Below, piece after piece: positions 1-6,234 of a DNA stretch of 10,394 nucleotides (position 1 is its first letter; each line of letters begins with the position of its first letter). Location of the stretch: the NCBI GenBank assembly GCA_030635565.1, contig DAOVYP010000046.1:1-10394 (forward strand), written 5' to 3'. Under the pieces are notes generated by a model, which searched no databases, was not told the origin of the DNA, and saw only the letters and a program-made list of their open reading frames with translations. This DNA comes from Spirochaeta sp. (GTDB lineage: Bacteria > Spirochaetota > Spirochaetia > DSM-2461). Made by a program: the position numbers and the translations under genes.

Positions 1-661
1 CTTCGCCGAGACGATCCCGGGCAATCCTGTCGATCTTGGAAAGTTCTCTGACAAGATTGGCTCTATTATGCATCCTGCCGGCCGTATCTGCGATAATGAT
101 TTTATCTCCCTGACTCACGGCGGAATTGACCGCATCATAGATGACGGCTCCGGGATCTGAGCCATGATCCTGTTTCACAACCCGTGCACCGACACGCTTG
201 CCATGTATCTCAAGCTGTTCGATGGCCGCAGCACGGAAGGTATCTCCGGCGGCCAGAACGATTTTTTCGGAACCATCATGGCGGAAGCGATGGGCCATCT
301 TCGCGATCGTCGTCGTCTTGCCCACTCCGTTGACGCCGAGAATCAGGTACAATGTCAGTTTATCAGGGTCCGGAGTCAGATCGGCGATTTTCAGGGAAGG
401 CCTGATGATATCCTTGAGACCCGCCACCAGATCGTCTCTGGTCCAGTCACTGGAGCTGCCGTCACGAAATTCCCGCAATTCGTCCACCAACTCTACGGCG
501 GCCGCGGCACCGAAGTCCGCCTCAACAAGCAGATCTTCCAGACTCTCATAAAACTCATCTCCGGCTCCGCCGCCGCGAAACAGAAGATCCTTAATGCGGC
601 GGCCGAAGTCCTTTACTGATCTTCCGGCGCCCTTTTCCTGCTTTTTCCTTCTACCGAACAT
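1..661 (-). CDS. ftsY: Signal recognition particle receptor FtsY (3' end cut by window edge)
   Basis: FtsY is the membrane-associated GTPase that docks the SRP-ribosome complex at the Sec translocon. The 220 visible residues begin with a short basic segment (MFGRRKKQEK) followed by the helical N domain and then the G domain. Visible motifs are the P-loop GVNGVGKT (residues 109-116), AAGDTFRAAAIEQL (about 137-150) and the G3 motif DTAGR (192-196). These are diagnostic of SRP-type GTPases, and an N domain this short fits FtsY without the long acidic A domain of E. coli. Ffh is less likely because of the basic N-terminus and the FtsY-like GVNGVGKTTTIAK form of the P-loop. The ATG at 661 has an AGGA upstream at a usable distance. 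The gene lies 48 nt after the PEGA gene; that gap shows only a weak 4-bp hairpin and no convincing terminator. The remaining G domain lies beyond base 1. Confidence 0.96.
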   Translation of the reverse strand, partial: MFGRRKKQEKGAGRSVKDFGRRIKDLLFRGGGAGDEFYESLEDLLVEADFGAAAAVELVDELREFRDGSSSDWTRDDLVAGLKDIIRPSLKIADLTPDPDKLTLYLILGVNGVGKTTTIAKMAHRFRHDGSEKIVLAAGDTFRAAAIEQLEIHGKRVGARVVKQDHGSDPGAVIYDAVNSAVSQGDKIIIADTAGRMHNRANLVRELSKIDRIARDRLGE

Positions 662-709
662 ATCGCCGGTATCCTATGGCAAGAGAGGCGGTTCGGGAAC
701 CCCCGGAAG

Positions 710-2170
710 TCAGTCGGAAAGTTCCTCAGCAGCCTTGAGAAAGCGGGAGAGTTTGAAAAAAACGTTGATGAGCAGACCGACATTGATCGCAACACTGCCC
801 CACATGAGCCCGTAAGTCAGGTTATATGCATTATACGCAAATTCCTGTTCGCTTACGTTTCCGGCATCCCGGGCGGCGAAAAACATGTTGACGTAATTCT
901 GGGAGACACCCATGAGTATGATTGTGGGCGCCAGGGAAAAGGAAAACCAGGCGATTGAGTTGTACATCCTTTTCCTGGCAGTCGCCAACTCCACCGCCGG
1001 ATCAACCAGAATATAGTCCAGAGGAATGGTCAGCCGCTCGGCATCGGGATACAGGGGAATGGTCCGTGTTCTGTATCCCTCCTTTTCCACCGTAATAGAC
1101 ATGACACGATCCGGTAGATTGACCGACAGCGGAGCTCTCCCGATCCATATATTACCGAGTCTCACCGAAGCCCCTGTTGGAATAGTTCTTACGAGAATCT
1201 GCGGCTGTACTGTTTCCTCAAGTATCACGTCAATCACCCTGATTCCACTCGGTGCCAAAACTTCATGAATAATCTGAGGAGCATGACCCGCAGCCGTTAT
1301 CTCCAGCAGTACCTCTCCGGGATACAGGGTGGAATCCGACCAGAAACCAACACCGACGCTTCTACCGTTATATGAAATAACGGCATCTGAAGGGTCACTC
1401 TGTACAGTCAGGGAAGACCAGGGCCTCCCGAGAATAACTCGTCTGGCTGCAGCGCCGGCTTCAATGGATATCTCCTCAAACTCACTCTCACTACCTGCTC
1501 CTTCCCAGAGAACTTCTTCGCCTGCCGGGCCGAATGCTGAGATACTGATTCCGAAATAGTCCCCGACCCGAACGATACTCCCGGTAATCAGGACATCCAG
1601 ACCGGCACTTCTTCGAAAGGTCTCGGGAGATGCACCTTCGGTATCCCAGATATCTCCCCCTTCAGGCGGTACGGGATATTTAACCGGAATGTCATCGGGA
1701 GCGGCCACAAGATGCGGGGGATAATTCAGCCAATGCGTCAGGGCGGCATGTTCCTCTCTGATCCTTATATCACGATCATTCCGTGATGAGGGATCGGCAT
1801 TGAGATCGAACAGTAATTCATCCCTGCCTGAGTACAGATCGTTCAGTGTGGAATAAGACTGTAATTCTTTCTTATCCAGTAAATCTCCGGCAAGCAGGGT
1901 TTTTTCGGCATCGGTCAGCTCATGAAGTTCGACACCGGCAAGCTCATCACGGATCAGGCGGGGAAGCAGTGCAGCGGCTGAAACCAGATAGGATTCGGCA
2001 TGTTCCACAGTAAAAACGGCAACACCAACCAGCCATTCGGCTTTATCAATTTCAGGTAGCGGATAATCATCTCCATCCGCCGCGGAAGCTGTCGAAAGAG
2101 ATGTAAAAAAAACGAGAAATACAATCAACAACCACCTGTAAAGCAGGTAGTTTGTGGGTTGCGCCCCCAT
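710..2170 (-). CDS. Signal-peptide/PEGA-repeat protein with two C-terminal membrane segments
   Basis: From the ATG at 2170 the product has 486 residues. It begins with a likely signal peptide or anchor (hydrophobic LLIVFLVFF ending STASA-AD, residues about 14-31). A region of about 200 residues follows, with a segment (about 190-250, LDVLITGSIVRVGDYFGISI) that resembles FlgO/TolB-like envelope domains. Two PEGA-type beta modules follow (about 253-320 and 323-387; second one has IPTGASVRLGNIWIGRAPL and EKEGYRTRTIPL). Two hydrophobic helices end the protein (about 405-427 and 453-474). PEGA modules are extracytoplasmic and typical of envelope proteins, but give no enzymatic function. The start is uncertain. 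The same frame stays open up to an ATG at 2317 that overlaps the response regulator gene, which would add 49 residues in front of the signal peptide. I prefer 2170 because it puts the signal peptide near the N-terminus, although it has no clear ribosome binding site and lies inside an inverted repeat. Confidence 0.8.
   Translation of the reverse strand: MGAQPTNYLLYRWLLIVFLVFFTSLSTASAADGDDYPLPEIDKAEWLVGVAVFTVEHAESYLVSAAALLPRLIRDELAGVELHELTDAEKTLLAGDLLDKKELQSYSTLNDLYSGRDELLFDLNADPSSRNDRDIRIREEHAALTHWLNYPPHLVAAPDDIPVKYPVPPEGGDIWDTEGASPETFRRSAGLDVLITGSIVRVGDYFGISISAFGPAGEEVLWEGAGSESEFEEISIEAGAAARRVILGRPWSSLTVQSDPSDAVISYNGRSVGVGFWSDSTLYPGEVLLEITAAGHAPQIIHEVLAPSGIRVIDVILEETVQPQILVRTIPTGASVRLGNIWIGRAPLSVNLPDRVMSITVEKEGYRTRTIPLYPDAERLTIPLDYILVDPAVELATARKRMYNSIAWFSFSLAPTIILMGVSQNYVNMFFAARDAGNVSEQEFAYNAYNLTYGLMWGSVAINVGLLINVFFKLSRFLKAAEELSD
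2130..2152. repeat. 9-bp hairpin overlapping the signal-peptide codons
   Basis: Arms aaccacctg (2130-2138) and caggtagtt (2144-2152) pair around a 5-nt loop with a single mismatch at 2133/2149, which becomes a G-U wobble in the minus-strand RNA. In the PEGA reading frame this hairpin encodes the residues just before the hydrophobic signal core (NYLLYRW). A run of eight T on the minus strand lies about 18 nt further downstream, too far to call a terminator. Confidence 0.65.
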
Positions 2171-2177
2171 AGGGGGC
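2163..2177. repeat. Perfect GC-rich hairpin containing the PEGA start codon
   Basis: gccccc / gggggc form a perfect 6-bp stem around the 3-nt loop ata. The candidate ATG start of the PEGA gene (2170-2168) straddles this loop, so the hairpin would hide the initiation region in the mRNA. No T-run follows directly, so it is not a classic intrinsic terminator. Confidence 0.7.
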
Positions 2178-2306
2178 TTACGGTGGTGCAAGAGCCGCCG
2201 AACTTCGGAGATAGGATCCACGTCAAAACCTTTCCCTTTACCGACACCAAAGGAGGCGGCTTCTGCTTCAGTGATGCAAAAATGCAAATGAAAGGTGTGA
2301 AAGGTT

Positions 2307-2675
2307 TCATACCTCATTCAGTTCACCGGCTTTCCTTACAGCCGAAAGCAGACGCTCTTTTCGAAAAGGTTTCACCACATAATCGGCGGCACCAAGACGA
2401 ATGGCTTCGAGGATCCTCTCCTGATCTCCCAGGGACGAGCACATGACGATACGGGAATGTGGATCATCATCCCGAATCCGCTTCAAGGCTTCGAGTCCGT
2501 CCATCCTGGGCATGGATATATCCATAAGGGTAAGATCGGGTTTCCATGCACGGCGAAGCAACAGGGCCTGCCGGCCGTCTGCGGCTTCGGCAACGATTTC
2601 GTGCCCGCCGGTTTCGAGTATGTCCCGAATCAGGGTTCGCATGAATTCAAGGTCGTCGACGACCAGGATTCTCAT
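2307..2675 (-). CDS. CheY-like single-domain response regulator
   Basis: The 122 residues are a complete receiver domain with no output domain. Key residues are present: acidic pair D7/D8 (MRILVVDDLE), phosphoacceptor D52 (LTLMDISMPRMDG), switch Ser S80 (IVMCS) and the conserved lysine K102 (YVVKPF). Such a protein acts by phosphorylation-dependent binding to a partner or as a phosphorelay intermediate. It starts 5 nt after the prfB stop, so it is probably co-transcribed with prfB. An HPt protein is encoded three genes upstream in the same direction and is a plausible phosphodonor or phosphate sink (inference). No histidine kinase is visible. The PMDG/CSS pattern resembles chemotaxis-type CheY proteins, but a chemotaxis role cannot be claimed without che neighbours. 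Its TGA stop overlaps an ATG (ATGA at 2310-2307) in a frame different from that of the PEGA protein. Confidence 0.93.
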   Translation of the reverse strand: MRILVVDDLEFMRTLIRDILETGGHEIVAEAADGRQALLLRRAWKPDLTLMDISMPRMDGLEALKRIRDDDPHSRIVMCSSLGDQERILEAIRLGAADYVVKPFRKERLLSAVRKAGELNEV

Positions 2676-2680
2676 CCGCT

Positions 2681-3779
2681 CTAACCACCCACCCGCCAGC
2701 GCAGATACGACTCGATGAACGGATCAAGCTCTCCGTCCATCACTGCCTGGATATTCCCCGTTTCATGGCGGGTCCTCAGGTCTTTTACCATTGTATATGG
2801 ATGAAAGACGTAAGATCTGATCTGACTTCCCCAGCCGATATCTTTCTTTTCAGCAGCATTGGATGCCCGTTCTTCATCCTGTTTCTGGTGGTAAAATTCG
2901 TAAAGCCTGGATTTAAGCACCTTCATTGCCGTCGCTTTATTCTTGAGCTGGCTTCTTTCATTCTGGCACTGGACGACGATACCGGACTCCAGATGGGTCA
3001 TTCGTACCGCGCTAGAGGTTTTATTGACATGCTGACCTCCGGCACCTGACGCCCGGTAAGTGTCCAACCTGATATCCTCAGGCTTGATTTCGACTTCGAT
3101 GTCATCTTCGAAAACCGGGGAAACATACACCGATGCGAAAGACGTATGACGCCGTCCGGCGGAATCAAAAGGACTGATCCTCACCAGGCGATGAATTCCG
3201 CCCTCACCTTTCATGAGTCCGTGAGCGAAGTCCCCGTCAATCTGTAAGTCAACCGACTTGATGCCGCCTTCAGCTTCCTGCATGTCCAGCAGAGTCATCT
3301 TGAATCCCCGATGTTCAACCCAACGGCCGTACATTCTGTACAGCATTGCGGCCCAGTCGCAGGACTCTGTTCCGCCGGCTCCTGAATGAATCGTGACAAA
3401 GGCTGACGCTGAATCCGTCGCCTCCCCGAGTAATTGCAGAGTTTTCAGCTTTTCATATGTTTCGAAAACGGATTGAATCGCCTCGGAAACTTCACTCTCC
3501 ATCCCTTCATCGCCGGCCTCGTCGGCCAGAGCATAGAGTACCTGGACATCTTCAAATTCACCGATAAGAGACTCCCACGGCTGATAACGGGATTTGATTC
3601 GTTTAATCTTCGCCATGGTTTTCTCGGCCGCTTCATGATTGTCCCAGAAACCAGGTTGGGCCGTTGAGTTCTCAAGTTGCTCGACTTCCTTCTTCATTCC
3701 GGAGGAGTCAAAGACGCCTCCATGTATCAAGGATATCTTTTTCGAGGGATTTCACCTTCGGGTTCAGATCGTTCAGCAT
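2681..3779 (-). CDS. prfB: Peptide chain release factor 2, expressed by programmed +1 frameshift
   Basis: RF2 recognises UGA and UAA stop codons and triggers peptidyl-tRNA hydrolysis on the ribosome. The frame starting at ATG 3779 encodes 23 residues (MLNDLNPKVKSLEKDILDTW then RRL) and meets a TGA at 3710-3708. Skipping one base there continues as DSSGMKKEVEQLENS through to the TAG at 2683-2681, giving 365 residues, the usual RF2 length. The stop-recognition tripeptide SPF lies at about 202-204 and the catalytic GGQ (ASGAGGQHVNKT) at about 247-249; both match the expected spacing. The SPF tripeptide separates RF2 from RF1, which has PxT. The start has a strong GGAGGA ribosome binding site. 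The gene sits 24 nt after the Cas2-like gene and 5 nt before the response regulator. A naive gene call would start in the second frame near 3730 and lose the N-terminus. Confidence 0.97.
3707..3721 (-). promoter_or_regulatory. RF2 autoregulatory +1 recoding site
   Basis: On the minus strand the site reads GGAGG (3721-3717), CGT, then slippery CTT (3713-3711) and TGA followed by C (3710-3707). This is the classic RF2 arrangement: an internal Shine-Dalgarno-like GGAGG three bases upstream of CUU-UGA-C. When RF2 is scarce, termination at the UGA is slow and the ribosome slips +1 to make full-length RF2, closing an autoregulatory loop. The same layout is known from the E. coli prfB gene. Confidence 0.95.
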
Positions 3780-3785
3780 ATCGTA

Positions 3786-3791
3786 TCCTCC
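3786..3791 (-). promoter_or_regulatory. Ribosome binding site of prfB (GGAGGA)
   Basis: GGAGGA lies 6 nt upstream of the ATG at 3779. It fixes the true RF2 start in the frame before the programmed frameshift, upstream of any start in the main reading frame. Confidence 0.85.
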
Positions 3792-3803
3792 AGAGATGCC
3801 GCT

Positions 3804-4088
3804 TCAGTCATTTTCAGGCTCCCGGATTATAACCCGGCGCCATCGTTTCTCGTTCAGAGATGTAATCGCCACCGTGCCGTCAACGGGATACTGATAAAAA
3901 CGAATTGAATCGTAGAAATCCGTAGCCCGATCCATATCTATCTTCAGCCGACTGAGCCTTTTATCATCCATGGATGTTGATTCGAAGACACCTTTCTGCA
4001 TCTGCCGGAAACCATATCGGAAAAGCAAACCGGTCACCACTTTGAGACTGTCTTCGTTTCCAAGATCGAGAACAACGGAGACGAACAT
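3804..4088 (-). CDS. Cas2-like small protein without CRISPR context
   Basis: The 94-residue product has the order of features expected of Cas2/VapD-type ferredoxin-fold proteins. There is a first strand ending in an acidic residue (MFVSVVLDLGNED, Asp8 at the position of the Cas2 acidic residue), a helix and second strand with the Cas2-like pattern LLFRYGFRQMQKGVFES, a second helix (RLKIDMDRATDFY), a third strand DSIRFYQY and a final strand VAITSL. Cas2 proteins are usually about 85-100 residues. No cas1, other cas gene or repeat array is present; the neighbours are HPt (stop at 4093) and prfB (24 nt downstream). A housekeeping or regulatory role, perhaps nucleic-acid binding or a VapD-like RNase activity, is therefore as likely as an adaptation role (inference). 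The ATG at 4088 has AGGGTAGGA just upstream, overlapping the HPt stop codon. Confidence 0.72.
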   Translation of the reverse strand: MFVSVVLDLGNEDSLKVVTGLLFRYGFRQMQKGVFESTSMDDKRLSRLKIDMDRATDFYDSIRFYQYPVDGTVAITSLNEKRWRRVIIREPEND

Positions 4089-4092
4089 AGTC

Positions 4093-4461
4093 CTACCCTA
4101 TCGACGCTTCCCCCCCGGCGTCAAGGGAAGACATCCGCCGGACCAGGGGGTGAGATCGGAACGATTCAAACGCTTCAACCAACGGAGACTGGAATCGGAT
4201 GCAAGTGCTGTCTGCATCCCGAGCGGCCAATTCCAGATTCATAGCCGCCATGAAAAGCCTCTGGGCACCCACCGCACCGGCTGAGCCTTTTGCCTTATGA
4301 GCGAGTCGTGCCGCATCATGCCAATGCCTGTTTTTGAGTGCCAGATCGATTTCATCCAGCAGGGCAGGAATATCTTCCAGTGTGAATCGAATCACCGCAA
4401 CAAGAAGATTACGGTCTCCCGCCGTCCGTTCGAGCGCATCAAGTTCATCAAAATCTTTCAC
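4093..4461 (-). CDS. Stand-alone histidine phosphotransfer (HPt) domain protein
   Basis: The 122-residue, mostly helical protein carries the HPt signature AARLAHKAKGSAGAVGAQRL, in which H55 is the expected phosphoacceptor in the H-x-x-K-G-S/A context. HPt proteins shuttle phosphate between receiver domains in multistep phosphorelays. The start is a GTG at 4461 preceded by AAGG, which overlaps the end of the upstream gene; only 3 nt separate the two. The upstream TAA stop is in the same reading frame as this gene, so stop read-through would give a fusion protein. The single-domain receiver three genes downstream is a candidate partner (inference). No kinase is visible. The last 20 or so residues look less HPt-like and may be disordered. 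Confidence 0.87.
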   Translation of the reverse strand: MKDFDELDALERTAGDRNLLVAVIRFTLEDIPALLDEIDLALKNRHWHDAARLAHKAKGSAGAVGAQRLFMAAMNLELAARDADSTCIRFQSPLVEAFESFRSHPLVRRMSSLDAGGEASIG

Positions 4462-4464
4462 TAT

Positions 4465-6234
4465 TTACCTTTTTTTTTTATCATAAGCGGAGCGGAAATC
4501 ATCCCAGGCCTGTTCCTGCTGCTTTATCGAGTAATTCTTCTTTTTATTTCCTGACTGTTTCCGTTTTCTCACAGCAGAATCCATAATTCCCTCGCCCCCG
4601 GGCATTCCGGCCCGATAAGGCCTGACTGGAACTGAAATCGAACCCGGTCCTGTACCCGGGGAATTAATCTTTGAATGGAGATCATAACTGGTGGGAGGAT
4701 CCATCGTGTGGAGATAACTGTCATAGCGACCGAAAAGACGTAACAGAACACGGCGCAGCCAGCTGAGGCGGCGGAAAGCCTCCTCAAACATGGGCTGAGG
4801 CGGGAGATCGAACAGCTTGTCAGGATTCTTGAATCGGATCGAACCACTCTCGAAATATCTTTCAAGGATGGTTTTCACCCTTTCCATATCGGTAATTTTC
4901 AATACCTTTGTAGCATAGTGAATGGTGCCCTCGGATACGATTCGCGGTTTTGCAAGGAGATCTGAAAGAACCTGGAACTCGGCGGTCAGACGTTCCCGGA
5001 TATCTTCCCTAAAGCTTTCCATACCTGTAAATGCCGTGAATTTATCCTTGTTGTTGGTCCTGAATATTCTTTCGATCATGTTCAGGTAGAATTCTCTCAG
5101 TTCCATCGATGCGATTTTGTGTCGTGATTTGAACAGGGGGTACAGATGATCCCTGTACAGATAATCCTCACCGACATTGATGACTGCCGGCAGTCCCGTT
5201 CGGCCCGTCGGCTTCATATAATGAGTGATGAACATCTCCCTGAGATCCGGCCATTTATCCTTGTAAGGCTCGAATTGATCGTCAAATTCATCAGGGGTCA
5301 TCAGGAAGTTTTCCTTACGTGACAGTTGAGCGAGAATTTCCTGAATCATATCCCGTTTCTCCGCCTCCTGTTCCCTTCTCTGCTCGGCTTCATCCAGTTC
5401 ATTCCTGGTGAAAATTTTAAGTATTTTGGCGGCAATGAAAATTTCGGGGGTAATATTACCCCTTTTGGCCAACAGATCTTCCCGGTTGATGATAATTGCG
5501 TCCGCAAGCTTGTTCCAGAACAGATTATCATTCTTGGCCAGAGATTTCCGGAGACTGCTGACCACGGTTCCCAACAGCCTGGCCAGAACCGGCTGCATCG
5601 GACTATCTGCAAGATTGGCACTTATCTTGAATCGTGAAACTTCCACCATCACCGACAATACCGCAGGTGTCACGATCAGCGTTTTACCGTCCAGGTCAGG
5701 AAGGGCATACATGACCAGATCATCTATATGATTTTGAATAAAGGTGCCCGATATCTCGGCCAGGGAAAGAGGCTGGAGGACATCATCGGGGAATTCCCCG
5801 CGCTTTTTGACACTGGCTACTGTAGGGAATTCATTTCGGTCGGAGATACGGCAGGCCTGCCAGCGGTTCTCCACCAGCCAGTACCAGAATCGGGGTGAGT
5901 CCCGGTCCGTCAGAATAATCCGGTCTTTTTCAAGTTGTCCATCCCGAACCGTGTTGGAGATTAGACCGCAATTCCCCCTCTCCAGGTGTGTCATGAGGGT
6001 GTGCAGCACGGCATTGGCATCGAGGTATTCATGGCCGGCTTTGGTAAAGAACTTGCTGTAAGGCATGTCCGGCTCCCACATGTCGCAGAGCCGGCTGAAT
6101 AAAGCCCGATGTTCTTCTCTGAAATGACCGAGCTGCGACAGGAATTCATCACGTCCGACACGGTCCTTACGGAAATAAGCAGGCATTTCAGGCTGGTTTC
6201 GGGGAGGAAGCTTTCCGGCTCTGTCAGCACTCAT
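4465..6234 (-). CDS. Large conserved-looking protein of unknown function (589 aa)
   Basis: I do not recognise this protein family. It has no signal peptide and no clear membrane segment, and looks cytosolic and mainly helical. A highly charged segment at about 276-310 (LDEAEQRREQEAEKRDMIQE) may form a coiled coil. A conserved-looking core continues to about residue 500 (for example KPTGRTGLPAVINVGEDYLY near 341-360). The last 90 residues are Gly/Pro/Ser-rich and then strongly basic (RKRKQSGNKKKN at about 556-567, KKKR end), suggesting a disordered tail that could bind nucleic acid or membrane lipid (inference). Its ATG overlaps the stop of the small membrane protein gene (ATGA), and the HPt gene follows after 3 nt, so these three genes are probably translationally coupled. 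A run of ten A in the coding strand (4479-4470) precedes the stop codon. Confidence 0.85.
   Translation of the reverse strand: MSADRAGKLPPRNQPEMPAYFRKDRVGRDEFLSQLGHFREEHRALFSRLCDMWEPDMPYSKFFTKAGHEYLDANAVLHTLMTHLERGNCGLISNTVRDGQLEKDRIILTDRDSPRFWYWLVENRWQACRISDRNEFPTVASVKKRGEFPDDVLQPLSLAEISGTFIQNHIDDLVMYALPDLDGKTLIVTPAVLSVMVEVSRFKISANLADSPMQPVLARLLGTVVSSLRKSLAKNDNLFWNKLADAIIINREDLLAKRGNITPEIFIAAKILKIFTRNELDEAEQRREQEAEKRDMIQEILAQLSRKENFLMTPDEFDDQFEPYKDKWPDLREMFITHYMKPTGRTGLPAVINVGEDYLYRDHLYPLFKSRHKIASMELREFYLNMIERIFRTNNKDKFTAFTGMESFREDIRERLTAEFQVLSDLLAKPRIVSEGTIHYATKVLKITDMERVKTILERYFESGSIRFKNPDKLFDLPPQPMFEEAFRRLSWLRRVLLRLFGRYDSYLHTMDPPTSYDLHSKINSPGTGPGSISVPVRPYRAGMPGGEGIMDSAVRKRKQSGNKKKNYSIKQQEQAWDDFRSAYDKKKR

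Larger units (their letters stand above)
2130..2266. repeat. Compound palindromic element or structured leader between response regulator and PEGA genes
   Basis: Three nested or adjacent inverted repeats sit in about 140 bp. The outer pair, 2188-2199 and 2255-2266 (gcaagagccgcc / ggcggcttctgc), gives ten Watson-Crick pairs, one wobble and one mismatch around a 55-nt loop. It is followed on the minus strand by a perfect 6-bp hairpin at 2163-2177 and a 9-bp hairpin at 2130-2152. The rest of the window shows nothing comparable. The stretch lies in the only sizeable gap of the gene block, although one frame remains open through it. Such hairpin clusters occur in REP-type and IS200/IS605-derived elements and in structured mRNA leaders. 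I could match none of the riboswitch consensus sequences I know (cyclic-di-GMP, cobalamin, TPP, SAM). The element boundaries are approximate. Confidence 0.6.

Noticed and set aside
164..619. Plus-strand open frames of 151 and 117 codons near the left edge
   Set aside because: They lie opposite ftsY, whose minus-strand translation carries all SRP-GTPase motifs. The opposite frames are shadows of its codon bias.
662..709. Terminator between the PEGA gene and ftsY
   Set aside because: Only a 4-bp CGGG/CCCG stem with a tetraloop is seen and no T-run follows. Co-transcription is more likely.
2105..2152. Intrinsic terminator from the 9-bp hairpin followed by T8 on the minus strand
   Set aside because: The T-run begins about 18 nt after the stem and lies within the signal-peptide codons, so it does not have terminator geometry.
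2130..2266. Known riboswitch class or tRNA-like structure
   Set aside because: I compared it by eye with cyclic-di-GMP, cobalamin, TPP and SAM consensus features and with tRNA layout. No conserved core matched, so only a generic structured element is reported.
2125..2310. 61-codon minus-strand frame starting at the ATGA overlap with the response regulator
   Set aside because: The start is attractive and the first residues look like a signal peptide, but the frame passes through the palindromic element and stops. The product is not credible as a protein in its current state; it is used only as evidence for a possible insertion.
3804..4088. CRISPR array expected near a Cas2-like gene
   Set aside because: No set of direct repeats with regular spacers is visible on either strand in the window, and no cas1 or effector gene is present.
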